64,000 bases of DNA from an uncultured Oscillibacter sp. (GCA_910578935.1 CAJTSM010000001.1:31-64030), one strand, 5' to 3'; positions 24,628 to 33,892 are shown, numbered from the stretch's first letter. Numbers and translations: made by a program. The notes: generated by a model not told the origin, from the letters alone.

Positions 24628-26163
24628 TTATTCCGTTTCCTCTTTCAAGTGAATGATGCACTCGCTCAATGCGTAAAAAGGTTCCGCCGCCGTAGGGGCA
24701 AGGCCCTCTACCGTGCCCGTCTGAGTCAGCACGGAGGCGGACTTAAAGCATACCGGCAAAATAGGCGCTTGTTCCTTCAAACGGGCGCAAAGCGCCCGCA
24801 TAGCTGCTGTCCGGTCTTCCGCCGCAGCGTACTCAGCCAACAGGCGGCTGGTATCTGGGTCCGACCAATGCCCATAGTTCAGCGATCCATAAGGCTCCAG
24901 CAGACTTCTCAGGTCCCAATCGGCAGAGAGCCGGGTTTCGCCGTAGTAAAGATCGAAATCCCCGGCGATGAGGGCGGCGGCATATTCCTCCCAAGGGAGG
25001 GCCCGAACTTCCACCGTCACGCCTCCGGCGCTCCAGCGCTCCGCCAGATGATTCGCAATGGCCAGCTTAAAGCTGTTCTCCTCATTCACCAGCAGGACTA
25101 GCGGCCTCTCGGCGCTATAGCCGCTCAGCCGCAAGGCCTCGGCAAAATGATCCAGGGAATAGCCCTCCTCCAGCTCCACCGGGTACAGGGCGGAAGACGG
25201 CGGCACCGGAAAAGCAGCGGGACTTCCATGGCCGGAAAGGAACGCATTTGCCACATTGGCCCGGTCAATTCCCGCTGAAAGGGCTCTTCGAAGGGCCGGT
25301 TGATCCAACGGCGCACGAGCAGTGTTACACCCTATATATTGCAGCACGGAGGTTTTTGCATCCACGCAGCCCACGCTGCCGGTAGTGCTCACCGCCTGCA
25401 AACCGGTGAGGTCCGCCGTGATCAGCTGCACCTCGTGAGAGGAAAAGCGGTAAAGCATAGCGGCAGAGTCGGCGGCCTCCACCAGGGCAATACGGTCTAC
25501 CGGCTGACCGCCCCCCTTCCACCAGGATTGATTGGAAATCAGATATGCGCCGGTTTCCTCTTCGGCATAAAAGTAGGGGCCGGTACCCACAGGCACGCCG
25601 CTGTTCTCTTCTCCGGACTTCACGATAGGCACATCCAGCAGGGCCGGGAGGGCGGTATTCGGGCTGCTGAGGGAAATCGTAACGCTGTCTCCGCCGGCAC
25701 TAATGGAAGAAATGCCTTCCAAACGGCTCCGATACCGCTCCGATGCCCTGGCCCGTTCCAAGACGGCCTTTATATCCCGGCCCGTCAAAGGCGTCCCATC
25801 CGAGAATTGAACGCCCGGGCGCAGGTCGAAGGTATAGCGGACGGCAGTTTCATCGTGAGTGTAGCTGATACAAAGACAGGGCTGAGGCTCAAAATTCCCG
25901 TCCAGGCGGAACAGGCCCTCGTAAAGCAGAGAACCCGCCACCTGCTGCATCCCATCCGGGCAGTCCACCGGGTCCAATGTCCTCCCCGGCATATAGGGCA
26001 AGGCAAATCGCTCCGGCAAAGCAAGCTCCTTTTCCCCCTCCGGCTTCTCTTCTTCGAAGGGAGGCAGCACATCCTCCGGCTCTTCCAGCGGTTCCTCCTG
26101 CCAGCAGCCAGCGAGCAGACAGGCCATCGCTAACGCGATGGCCAAGATTTTTGTTCGTTTCAT
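24628..26163 (-). CDS. Family 5 solute-binding lipoprotein (peptide/nickel type)
   Basis: A 511-residue extracellular lipoprotein of the OppA/DppA type. The signal peptide ends in LLAGC with lipidated Cys20, followed by an acidic linker. The SBP_bac_5 fold shows the typical YTFDLRPGVQFSDGTPLTGRDIKAVL, PVGTGPYFY and ALRRALSAGIDRANVANAFL segments. It starts at 26163 in an ATGA overlap with the end of pgeF. No permease or ATPase genes lie nearby, so it is an orphan receptor that must borrow another ABC system or act as a sensor. The ligand is unknown. Confidence 0.85.
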   Translation of the reverse strand: MKRTKILAIALAMACLLAGCWQEEPLEEPEDVLPPFEEEKPEGEKELALPERFALPYMPGRTLDPVDCPDGMQQVAGSLLYEGLFRLDGNFEPQPCLCISYTHDETAVRYTFDLRPGVQFSDGTPLTGRDIKAVLERARASERYRSRLEGISSISAGGDSVTISLSSPNTALPALLDVPIVKSGEENSGVPVGTGPYFYAEEETGAYLISNQSWWKGGGQPVDRIALVEAADSAAMLYRFSSHEVQLITADLTGLQAVSTTGSVGCVDAKTSVLQYIGCNTARAPLDQPALRRALSAGIDRANVANAFLSGHGSPAAFPVPPSSALYPVELEEGYSLDHFAEALRLSGYSAERPLVLLVNEENSFKLAIANHLAERWSAGGVTVEVRALPWEEYAAALIAGDFDLYYGETRLSADWDLRSLLEPYGSLNYGHWSDPDTSRLLAEYAAAEDRTAAMRALCARLKEQAPILPVCFKSASVLTQTGTVEGLAPTAAEPFYALSECIIHLKEETE

Positions 26164-26984
26164 ACGGTTACATTCATTTCTTTTCCCGCGGCAATAGCCC
26201 CGCACTGGACGCCCCGAGCCTCTCCCAGCTTACGGTGGGACCAAAATAGGTCCGGACGGCAGCCGGTACACAGGCCGGAAGCCACCATGTTCTCCGGCAA
26301 AACCCCCGCCCGCAGCAGCCATTGACGGTTTAACCCTTCCAGATCCACATGCCATTTGGGTCCCCGCTTTTCCAGATACGGCTCCGCCTCCCGGCCCAAA
26401 GCCTCCCGCATAGCGGCGGGGACATCCCCGTCGCTCTCGAAACAACACGGCCCGATACAAGGTCCCAGGGCAGCTTGCAGACGCGACCGCCTGGACCCAT
26501 AAAAGCGTTCCATCTCTCGGACGGTCTTCTCCACAATGCCCCCGGCGCAGCCCCGCCACCCGGCGTGAGCCGCCCCTACGGCCCCCGTATCCGGGTCGCG
26601 AAGCAGTACCGTTCCGCAATCGGCGGAAAAGACGAACAACGTCAGTCCCGGCACATCGGTAACCAGGGCGTCGGCGCTGTCATAGTCCCGCTCCCGGAAG
26701 AGGCCTTTCCCGGCGTCGGCTTCCGTGCAGACCAGGACATTGGTTTCATGGACCTGCCGAGAGAGAACGCTCCGCTCCATATCCACATCCAGCACGGCGC
26801 AAAAGCGGCGGTAGTTTTCCAACAGAGCCTCCCGCCCGTCTCCCATACCGGGGCGGAGATTCAGGCTGTCCCAAGGGGCGGGGGACACGCCGCCCAGGCG
26901 GGTGGAAAAGCCGTGGCGGACGCCGCCGAGATTGGAGGCGGTGAACCAGACCAGGCCGTTTTGTTCATGGGTTTCAAAGGGCAT
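26160..26984 (-). CDS. pgeF: Purine nucleoside phosphorylase of the YfiH/DUF152 (laccase-domain) family
   Basis: A 274-residue cytoplasmic zinc enzyme. Family members act as purine nucleoside phosphorylase/adenosine deaminase, and PgeF edits wrong amino acids in peptidoglycan precursors. The zinc ligands sit in SRQVHETN (His), VFSADCGTVLL (Cys) and GAAHAGWRG (His); ALGPCIGPCCFE and DLFWSHRK are also conserved. The start at 26984 (MPFETHEQNGLVWF) lies inside the preceding small gene by 11 bases, and its stop overlaps the next gene, so three genes are coupled. Confidence 0.92.
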   Translation of the reverse strand: MPFETHEQNGLVWFTASNLGGVRHGFSTRLGGVSPAPWDSLNLRPGMGDGREALLENYRRFCAVLDVDMERSVLSRQVHETNVLVCTEADAGKGLFRERDYDSADALVTDVPGLTLFVFSADCGTVLLRDPDTGAVGAAHAGWRGCAGGIVEKTVREMERFYGSRRSRLQAALGPCIGPCCFESDGDVPAAMREALGREAEPYLEKRGPKWHVDLEGLNRQWLLRAGVLPENMVASGLCTGCRPDLFWSHRKLGEARGVQCGAIAAGKEMNVTV

Positions 26985-27252
26985 GGGGACCTCCCTGTTC
27001 TTCCTGTTTTCGGGCTTCACGGTTTTCCTCAATCAGCTTGTGCGCGGTCCAGCCGTTCCAGATGTGGAAGCCTCCATAGGCAAAAAACAAAATATTCGCA
27101 ATCAAACAGATACCCTCAACATTGAAATCCGCATCTCTCAAAAGCCATCCCATGATGCCTATGGCAACTGACAGCAGAATCAGCGCGGTACCAAATAAAA
27201 GTTCTTTGATATCCTGGAGCAGGAAGAGAACGCTGTCGTCATTCTTGTCCAT
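26974..27252 (-). CDS. Small two-helix membrane protein, unknown function
   Basis: A 92-residue protein starting at 27252 (MDKNDDSVLFLLQDIKELLFG) behind GGAAAGGAA. Two hydrophobic helices (about 20-40 and 50-68) are followed by a charged cytoplasmic tail (HKLIEENREARKQEEQ). Its end overlaps pgeF by 11 bases, so it is the first gene of a coupled unit with pgeF and the solute-binding lipoprotein. I recognise no family. It may be a small membrane anchor or modulator. Confidence 0.65.
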   Translation of the reverse strand: MDKNDDSVLFLLQDIKELLFGTALILLSVAIGIMGWLLRDADFNVEGICLIANILFFAYGGFHIWNGWTAHKLIEENREARKQEEQGGPHAL

Positions 27253-27671
27253 AAGTGGTATTCCTTTCCAATCAAAAGCCCACCGGGAAGGCCGTACATA
27301 CAGGCCCTTCCCCACAGGGTGTTCTACTGGCAGAAGGTGGTTCCGGGGGAACAGGCCGCCGAAGGCGGCGGCCCCTACGGATTCGATTACCAGAGCATCA
27401 GCGGCAGCGGAAAGAGAAGAAAGTCGATTCGACAACCACCAAACTCCCGCTAAATCTACGCCGCGGGCAGTTCCTTCAAACCTGTCCGCCGGGTTCCAGG
27501 CGCGCCCCTCGTCCTACGTCCCCCGCAGGGCGTTACTTGTTTTTCTCTTTTGGACCGTGCACGGCCCGTTTTCTCTTTTTATTCTGGAATAAAAGGAGAA
27601 AATGGGGGGTGCAATGGACCAGCCATCGCTGGTATCCATTTCTCCCCGCCCGTCAGGGCGAGCAACTGCCA
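27253..27671. other. 419-base gap with several hairpins, no gene
   Basis: No coding region is supported. It holds a GGGAAGGCC...GGCCCTTCCC hairpin (27285-27312) and a GGCCGCCG/CGGCGGCC block that shares its GCCGCC...CCCTACG core with the element behind alr. A GTCGATTCGAC palindrome lies near 27432. An AT-rich 16-bp hairpin (27569-27602, TTTTCTCTTTTTATTC against GAATAAAAGGAGAAAA, loop TG) has one G-T pair. The last probably terminates secA on the minus strand. Confidence 0.5.
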
Positions 27672-30422
27672 TCAGTCAGGATGATATTCCTTACAAGTAC
27701 ACTTCTTCCACTTCAGCCCGCTTCCGCAGGGACAGGGGTCGTTTCGTCCAATCTTGATCACCTTGATCGGCTGCTTCCTGGGTTTGGTACCGTCGCCGCC
27801 GACATTTTCAACCATGCCCTTGGCCACCCGCTCCCGCTTGACCTCTTCGTCCTTTTTCAGACGCACGGAGTACAGCCGCCGGACCGTCTCGTCCTGGATC
27901 GCGGCGATCATCTCCTCAAACATGTCCAGGGACTCCCGCTTATACACGTCCACCGGATTGTTGTTGCCGTAAGATTGAAGCCGGATTCCCTGCTTCAGGT
28001 CGTCCATGGCGTCGATGTGGTCCATCCAATACTCATCGACAACCCGAAGCATGACGACCCGCTCCAGCTCCCGCATAATGGGGCTGGTGATCTCCGCCTC
28101 TTTATTCTTGTAAAAGCCTTCGGCGGCGGCAATGAACGCCGCATCAAAATCCTCCTGGTTCTTTTGGGCAATCTCCCCCTCAGGAATGTTTACCGCGCCC
28201 TTGGCAAAGTACATGCCCTCCAGTCCCCGGAGCATTTCCCGGTATCCGGCGGCGTCCAGATGCTGCTGTTCCCCAAAGGCCAGACTGACGTGATTGCCGA
28301 TGGAGGTATGCATCATGTTCAGTACGGTGTTCTTGATATCCATGCCGTCCAGAACCTGACGGCGCTGACTGTAAATCAGCTCCCGCTGCTTGTTCATCAC
28401 GTCGTCATACTCCAGCACGGATTTCCGGGACTGGAAATTTCGGGACTCCACAGTGGTCTGGGCATTCTCAATGGCCTTGGTGAGCATCTTATTCTCTATG
28501 GGCGTGTCCTCATCCAGGTCAAAGCGTTCCATCATGTTCGTAATCCGGTCCCCGCCGAAGAGGCGCATTAAGTCGTCCTCCAGGGAGATATAGAACCGAG
28601 TTTCGCCGGGGTCTCCCTGGCGGCCCGCCCGGCCCCGGAGCTGGTTGTCGATCCGGCGGGACTCGTGGCGCTCCGTGCCGATGATGAACAATCCCCCGGC
28701 CTCCCGGACCTGATCCGCCTCGCTGGCGATCTCCGCCCTGTGCTGGGCTAATCTTTCCGCGAACAGCTTTCGGGCGTCCAGAATCTCCTGGTTATCCGTG
28801 TCGGCGTAGCCGGTGGCGTCCACGATGACCTCCTCGGAGTAGCCCGCTTTTGTCAGGTCCGCCTTGGCAAGGTATTCGGCGTTGCCCCCCAGCATGATAT
28901 CGGTTCCGCGGCCAGCCATGTTGGTGGCAACCGTCACAGCCCCCAGCTTGCCCGCCTGGGCGACGATTTCCGCCTCTTTCTCGTGATTTTTGGCGTTCAG
29001 CAGGTTGTGCTTAATGCCTTCCCGGGCCAGGAGTTTGGAGAGGAGTTCGTTTTTCTCAATGGATACCGTGCCCACCAGAACGGGCTGGCCCTTTTCGTGG
29101 CACTCTTTGATCTGCCGGATGACAGCCCGGAACTTCCCCGCCTCCGTCTTATAGACCACGTCGTGGTGGTCCTCTCTCTGGTTGGGACGGTTGGTGGGAA
29201 TCTCAACAATATCCAAATTGTAAATCGTGCCGAATTCCTCCTGCTCCGTCATGGCCGTACCGGTCATGCCGGAGAGCTTGTCATACAGGCGGAAGTAATT
29301 CTGGAACGTGATCGTCGCCAAGGTCCGGTTTTCGCTGTTGACGTTCACGTGCTCCTTGGCCTCAATAGCCTGATGAAGGCCGTTGGAGTACCGCCGTCCA
29401 AACATCAACCGGCCGGTGAACTCGTCCACGATGATAACTTCCCCGTCCTTTACCACATAGTCGATGTCTCGTTTCATGGTTCCGTGGGCCTTCAGAGCCT
29501 GGTTGATATGGTGGCTCACCGTGGAGTTAGAGGGATCGGAGAGGTTTTCCACGTGGAAATACTCCTCCGCCTTGGCGATGCCCCGGGCGGTGAGAGTAGC
29601 GGTTTTGGCCTTTTCGTCCACTACGTAATCCGCGTCGATGTCCGCGGCTTCCTCCTCCTTGTTGTCCACCTGGACCACGACCTGTTTTTTCAGCTTCGCG
29701 ACAAACATCTCCGTCAGATCGTACATCTGGGTAGACTTCTCCCCCTGACCGGAGATAATCAGGGGAGTCCGGGCCTCGTCGATCAGGATGGAGTCCACCT
29801 CGTCCACAATGGCGAAGGAGTGGCCCCGCTGGACCAGCTCCTGGGAGTAGATGCACATGTTGTCCCGGAGGTAATCAAAGCCCATCTCATTGTTGGTGCC
29901 ATAGGTAATATCGGCGGCGTAGGCGTCCTGACGCTGCTTAGGCGTGAGTCCATGGATGATGAGGCCCACCTTGAGCCCCAGGAAACGGTGAACCTTACCC
30001 ATCCACTCCGAGTCGCGCTTGGCCAGATAGTCGTTGACGGTGACAATGTGAACGCCCTTCCCCGCAAGGGCATTGAGGTATGCCGGCAGGGTGGCGACCA
30101 AGGTCTTGCCCTCTCCGGTCTTCATTTCGGCAATGCGTCCCTGGTGAAGGACCACGCCGCCCACCAGCTGTACCCGGTAGGGCCGGAGGCCCAGCACCCG
30201 GTCCGACGCCTCCCGAGCGGTGGCAAAGGCCTCCGGCAGGATGCCGTCCAGCGTCTCACCGTTTTGAAGGCGCTCCTTGAACTCCTGGGTTTTCGCCTGG
30301 AGCTGGGCGTCGCTCATGGCCTTGTACTCGTCGGCCATGGCCTCGATCTTATCCACAATAGGGGTAATGGATTTCAGCTCCCGGGAGCTGTAGTCGCCAA
30401 AAATCTTCTGCATCAGACCCAT
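27672..30422 (-). CDS. secA: Preprotein translocase ATPase SecA
   Basis: The motor of the Sec pathway, pushing unfolded proteins through SecYEG. It has 916 residues. Walker A is MKTGEGKT (100-107), the DEAD-type Walker B is IVDEVDSILIDEARTPLIISG, the helicase motif VI region is IDNQLRGRAGRQGDPG, and the C-terminus carries a zinc-binding SEC-C motif (DPCPCGSGLKWKKC). The start MGLMQKIFGD at 30422 follows GGAAGTTTC. A second in-frame ATG three codons later is possible. Its leader holds an inserted MITE-like element between promoter and start codon. Confidence 0.98.
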   Translation of the reverse strand: MGLMQKIFGDYSSRELKSITPIVDKIEAMADEYKAMSDAQLQAKTQEFKERLQNGETLDGILPEAFATAREASDRVLGLRPYRVQLVGGVVLHQGRIAEMKTGEGKTLVATLPAYLNALAGKGVHIVTVNDYLAKRDSEWMGKVHRFLGLKVGLIIHGLTPKQRQDAYAADITYGTNNEMGFDYLRDNMCIYSQELVQRGHSFAIVDEVDSILIDEARTPLIISGQGEKSTQMYDLTEMFVAKLKKQVVVQVDNKEEEAADIDADYVVDEKAKTATLTARGIAKAEEYFHVENLSDPSNSTVSHHINQALKAHGTMKRDIDYVVKDGEVIIVDEFTGRLMFGRRYSNGLHQAIEAKEHVNVNSENRTLATITFQNYFRLYDKLSGMTGTAMTEQEEFGTIYNLDIVEIPTNRPNQREDHHDVVYKTEAGKFRAVIRQIKECHEKGQPVLVGTVSIEKNELLSKLLAREGIKHNLLNAKNHEKEAEIVAQAGKLGAVTVATNMAGRGTDIMLGGNAEYLAKADLTKAGYSEEVIVDATGYADTDNQEILDARKLFAERLAQHRAEIASEADQVREAGGLFIIGTERHESRRIDNQLRGRAGRQGDPGETRFYISLEDDLMRLFGGDRITNMMERFDLDEDTPIENKMLTKAIENAQTTVESRNFQSRKSVLEYDDVMNKQRELIYSQRRQVLDGMDIKNTVLNMMHTSIGNHVSLAFGEQQHLDAAGYREMLRGLEGMYFAKGAVNIPEGEIAQKNQEDFDAAFIAAAEGFYKNKEAEITSPIMRELERVVMLRVVDEYWMDHIDAMDDLKQGIRLQSYGNNNPVDVYKRESLDMFEEMIAAIQDETVRRLYSVRLKKDEEVKRERVAKGMVENVGGDGTKPRKQPIKVIKIGRNDPCPCGSGLKWKKCTCKEYHPD

Positions 30423-30448
30423 GATCGTTTGAAACTTCCTTTCTAAAT

Positions 30449-30614
30449 TTAAGGAACCGCTGAATCAATCCCCGCGCACGTCTTGCCGCCAAATTATCCC
30501 TCCGGGCTGCGTTAAAAACCTTGAAATCCGTCAGGATTCCGGCGTTTTTTGCCTTGCCAGACAGATAATTTGTCTGGCAATCCGCGCATGTTGCTTGATT
30601 CAGCGGTTCCTTAA
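30449..30614. mobile_element. 166-bp MITE-like palindromic element in the secA leader
   Basis: TTAAGGAACCGCTGAATCAA at 30449-30468 is repeated exactly inverted at 30595-30614. Inside, TTGCCGCCAAATTATC (left) mirrors GATAATTTGTCTGGCAA (right). A perfect hairpin TTGCCAGACA/TGTCTGGCAA (30554-30580) sits near the right end. There is no coding capacity. Perfect 20-bp ends, a near-full-length palindrome and TTAA at both outer ends fit a non-autonomous DNA transposon. Confidence 0.75.
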
Positions 30615-30657
30615 GGCTTCCCGATTCAGAGAAGATAAAAATTTCCATAGAAAAACA

Positions 30658-30686
30658 AGTATAGCTTACCACAGTTTCCCCTGGAA
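30658..30686 (-). promoter_or_regulatory. Probable secA promoter
   Basis: On the minus strand TTCCAG (30686-30681), a 17-base spacer and TATACT (30663-30658). The -10 is good, the -35 weak. It lies upstream of the MITE-like element, so the element is transcribed in the secA leader. Confidence 0.5.
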
Positions 30687-30735
30687 TGCAAAAGAAAATA
30701 GGAATTCCCGAAAAAAATTCACAAAGTGGAAACGT

Positions 30736-31911
30736 TCATAGTTCCGTATCCAAAAGCATCCGTATGCGGCTTTGTACGGTTCCCTCGCCGGTGCTGGCGT
30801 CATAGTCTACGCTGGCCAGCAGGGCATCCGGCAGTTTTCGCTGGAGGGCGGCATACTGCCCTTTGCCAAAAATATGCCCCGGCAAACAGCCAAAGGGCTG
30901 AACGCAGAGGATTTTTCGATACCCAAGACTGGCCCAGGCCGCCGCTTCAGCCGTGATGAGCCAGCCGTCGGCCACCGTGCAGTTCAGCGGCGCAACTCCC
31001 TTTGCCCTGCGCTTCAGCTCCGCCAGCGGCGGCAGAGTATGAAAACCGGCCTCCTGCAAAACCGACAGCATCTCCCGCTGGACTCCCCCAAAATAACCGG
31101 AGAGAAGCCGGTAGAGTTTTCGCTGGTAAGCAGGGCCTTTCAGGCTGTGGGTATCCATGTAATAAAGAGCGTACCACGTGACGCCGCCCACTCCAATTTC
31201 ACAGGGTTCCGCGGCCAGATAACGCTCCAAATCCCAATTTCCCAGGCGGCAGTATTTCGTGTAAATTTCTCCTACAATTGCGGCCTTCTGTATTTCCCTG
31301 GGCGCCGTCTCAATCCGGCGGAAGGAAGCCGCAATTTCCCGGCAGCGCTTCAGAATCCGGCGTCTGGAAAGTCCCGTTCCCCGGCGCAGGTCCTCCCCCA
31401 GCGTCCCGATCCACCACTGCCACAGCGTCTCCGCGCTGCCGCCCCGAACCTCATAGGGCCGGACCTGGTTCCGGGCAATCGCCAACGCGTCTCCCCATAC
31501 TGCCGCCGCCAGCGCCCGGCGGATCATCGGCAGAGTAATGGGAAGTCCCGTGTCCCGGTCGATGCCCCGGACATTCAGAGACAGCAATTTTACCTCCGGG
31601 TATCCCGCCTGGTCCAGGGCTTTTCGCATCAACCGGATGCCGCAGGAACCCCGGCACTCATCCCCGGCCTGTCCCATCAGCACGCCGCAGTCCGCTGGGT
31701 TATACGCTCCGGATTCCAGGGCGGCCAGCACCTGTCCCGCCACCAGGAAGACGGGATAGCATAACTCATTGTGGAAATACCGCATTCCCCGGTCCGCCAA
31801 TCCCCGTTCCTCCCGCAGCAGGACCGGTTCCCACTCCCGGGAGGTAAAGGCGTATTGCAGCAAGGGAAACCAATCGTCGAGCAGGGCTGGAATCAGCAGC
31901 GTGCGTGGCAT
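30736..31911 (-). CDS. Stand-alone acyl-CoA dehydratase activase-related protein (COG3581-like)
   Basis: A 391-residue protein matching the C-terminal module of the large proteins annotated as 2-hydroxyacyl-CoA dehydratase activase-related. The typical blocks are MRYFHNELCYPVFLVAGQVL (Cys51), CGVLMGQAGDECRGSC (Cys75, 86, 90), ITLPMIRRALAAAVWGDAL and QVRPYEVRGG. The Cys pattern suggests an iron-sulfur centre. It lacks the ASKHA ATPase domain of true activases, which may be encoded elsewhere. No dehydratase subunits are nearby. The start at 31911 follows GAAAGGAGAAAA. Its actual reaction is unknown. Confidence 0.75.
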   Translation of the reverse strand: MPRTLLIPALLDDWFPLLQYAFTSREWEPVLLREERGLADRGMRYFHNELCYPVFLVAGQVLAALESGAYNPADCGVLMGQAGDECRGSCGIRLMRKALDQAGYPEVKLLSLNVRGIDRDTGLPITLPMIRRALAAAVWGDALAIARNQVRPYEVRGGSAETLWQWWIGTLGEDLRRGTGLSRRRILKRCREIAASFRRIETAPREIQKAAIVGEIYTKYCRLGNWDLERYLAAEPCEIGVGGVTWYALYYMDTHSLKGPAYQRKLYRLLSGYFGGVQREMLSVLQEAGFHTLPPLAELKRRAKGVAPLNCTVADGWLITAEAAAWASLGYRKILCVQPFGCLPGHIFGKGQYAALQRKLPDALLASVDYDASTGEGTVQSRIRMLLDTEL

Positions 31912-31945
31912 GGTGGTTTTCTCCTTTCCAAAGCGTCGCCGCCTT

Positions 31946-32137
31946 TAAAGCCGGCACAGTTGAAAAGAATCCAAAGAATTCTTTTCGGCCCGGCGCCGAA
32001 GAACAGCGCCGCAAACCGCATAAACGGCTTTTGTGCTTGACTTCATAAAAAACGCTTAGGCGCTTTGCGCCCCGGTGAACCTTTTGTTCACCGGTAGAAA
32101 AGAAGTATTTTTTCTTTTCTGCTGCGTTGACTGTATA
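31946..32137. repeat. Dispersed inverted-end repeat, copy A (192 bp)
   Basis: The left end TAAAGCCGGCACAG and right end CTGCGTTGACTGTATA are approximate inverted copies. The left half is about 80% identical to the repeat at 54815-54913 read on the other strand; shared blocks include TCCAAAGAATTCT, GAACAGCGCCGCAA and CCGCATAA. The right half carries a perfect hairpin CCGGTGAAC/GTTCACCGG (32073-32095). It also has AGAAAAGAA...TTCTTTTCT (32097-32121), which resembles the core of the copy at 36743-36798. It is non-coding. Confidence 0.6.
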
Positions 32138-32228
32138 AGCGCATTATACTCCCTGCCCTTCTCCCTGTCCAGCCGGAGATAAATGCTGGACATTTTCTAT
32201 AAACTGGGCAAAATCATTGGATTGTTCC

Positions 32229-32257
32229 TTGTATATTCCGTCAAAACGTGCTACAAT
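32229..32257 (+). promoter_or_regulatory. Promoter of the MBL-fold nuclease gene
   Basis: TTGTAT, a 17-base spacer and TACAAT, 33 bases before the start codon. Confidence 0.7.
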
Positions 32258-32290
32258 GATTTGTACTAAGAGATAAGGAGGGCCCCCACT

Positions 32291-33892
32291 ATGAAGCTCA
32301 GCTTTTACGGCGCGGACCAATGCGTCACCGGAAGCTGCCACTGTCTGGAGATCAACGACACCCGCATTCTCATCGACTGCGGCCTCCAGCAGGGCCGGGA
32401 TGAGGTTTCCAACGGCGAATTTCCCTTTGCCGCCAATACCATCGACTACGTCCTGGTCACCCACGCCCACATCGATCACTCCGGCCGGATCCCCATGCTC
32501 ATCAAGCAGGGTTTCAAGGGCCGCATTCTCACCACCCGCCTCACCGCCCAGCTGCTGGAGATCATGCTGCTGGACTCCGCCCATATCCAGGAGCAGGACG
32601 CGGAGTGGAAAAACCGCAAGGGCGAGCGCTCCGGCGCTCCCCGGACCGAGCCCCTCTACACCGTGGAGGACGCGGAACGGGTTAAGGACTTCATGGTCAT
32701 CTGCGAGTACGGCGAGCTCATCAACCTCTGCGAGGGCGTGGATATTGAGTTCACCGACGCGGGCCACCTGCTGGGCTCCGCCTTCGTGGCCATGGACCTT
32801 CGGGAGAACGGCGTGAAAAAGAGCATCGTCTTCTCCGGGGACATCGGAAACATCAATCAGCCCGTCATCCGGGACCCGGTACAGCTGGCGGGGGCGGACT
32901 ATGTGGTAATGGAGTCCACCTACGGCGACCGGAACCACCCGGAGAGCTGGGGCTACACCGACGAGCTGGCCCGCATCATCGACGAAACCATGGCCCGGGG
33001 GGGCAATGTCATCATCCCCTCCTTCGCCGTGGGCCGGACCCAGGAGCTCCTGTACTTCATCCGGGAGATTAAGGAGCAGCACATGGTGAACTCCTGTCCG
33101 GACTTCCCGGTGTACATCGACTCCCCCCTGGCGAAAAAGGCCACGTCCATCTTCGACGGGGACCTGCGGGGCTACATGGACCACGACGCGGTGTGGCTGG
33201 TCCGGAAGGGCAAGAACATGTTCCGCTTCCCCAACCTCCACGCCACGGAGTCCAGCGAGGAGTCCAAGGCCCTCAACGAGGACCGGACCCCCAAGGTGAT
33301 TATCTCTGCCTCCGGCATGTGCGACGCGGGCCGCATCCGGCACCACCTGAAGCACAACCTCTGGCGTCCGGAGTGCACCGTCCTCTTCGTGGGCTTCCAG
33401 GGAGAGGGCACCCTGGGCCGGCAGCTTTTGGAGGGGGCGGAGAGCGTGAAGCTCTTCGGGGAGGAAATCACCGTCCGGGCCCATCTGGAGAACTTCACGG
33501 GCCTCAGCTCCCACGCGGACCGGGACCACCTGCTGAAGTGGATCTCCGGCTTCCAGAATCCCAAGCCCCAGCACGTCTTCGTGGTTCACGGCGACCGGGA
33601 GGTGGCTCCCCACTTCGCTCAGACTCTGGAAAATTTAGGACTCTCCGCCCACGCTCCTCAGTACACGGAGGTTTACGACCTGGCGGCAGGCACGATTTTG
33701 GAGCGGGGCTACCTGCCAGAGCGGAAGGTCAAGCTGGTCACCGGCTCCAAGGGCGCGCCGGCTTACGAGCGCCTGGCGTCCGTGGGCAACATGCTCACCG
33801 AGTTCATCAAGCGCAGCAAAGGCCGGGACAACAAGTCCCTGGCGAAGTACGCTGCGGAGCTGCGGCAGCTGCTTGAGAAGTGGGAGGCATAA
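32291..33892 (+). CDS. Beta-CASP metallo-beta-lactamase-fold RNase-like protein
   Basis: A 533-residue cytoplasmic hydrolase of the CPSF/Ysh1-like group (COG1236). The metal site is THAHIDHSG (HAHIDH at 58-63), with DAGHLLGSA and SGDIGN. The beta-CASP part has ESTYGDRNHP, PSFAVGRTQELLY, IISASGMCDAGRI and SSHADRDHLLKW. These motifs indicate a zinc-dependent endo- or exonuclease for RNA processing. It is not RNase J, which differs in architecture. The ATG at 32291 follows AAGGAGGGCC. rlmD follows after 11 bases, so they are probably co-transcribed. Confidence 0.88.
   Translation: MKLSFYGADQCVTGSCHCLEINDTRILIDCGLQQGRDEVSNGEFPFAANTIDYVLVTHAHIDHSGRIPMLIKQGFKGRILTTRLTAQLLEIMLLDSAHIQEQDAEWKNRKGERSGAPRTEPLYTVEDAERVKDFMVICEYGELINLCEGVDIEFTDAGHLLGSAFVAMDLRENGVKKSIVFSGDIGNINQPVIRDPVQLAGADYVVMESTYGDRNHPESWGYTDELARIIDETMARGGNVIIPSFAVGRTQELLYFIREIKEQHMVNSCPDFPVYIDSPLAKKATSIFDGDLRGYMDHDAVWLVRKGKNMFRFPNLHATESSEESKALNEDRTPKVIISASGMCDAGRIRHHLKHNLWRPECTVLFVGFQGEGTLGRQLLEGAESVKLFGEEITVRAHLENFTGLSSHADRDHLLKWISGFQNPKPQHVFVVHGDREVAPHFAQTLENLGLSAHAPQYTEVYDLAAGTILERGYLPERKVKLVTGSKGAPAYERLASVGNMLTEFIKRSKGRDNKSLAKYAAELRQLLEKWEA

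Noticed and set aside
24628..27252. A complete peptide ABC transporter operon
   Set aside because: Only the binding protein is present; neighbouring genes are pgeF and a small membrane protein, with no permease or ATPase.
28983..30446. A 487-codon plus-strand frame opposite secA
   Set aside because: Antisense mirror of secA codons, without family resemblance.
31946..32137. A CRISPR array
   Set aside because: There are several hairpins but no regularly spaced direct repeats with unique spacers.
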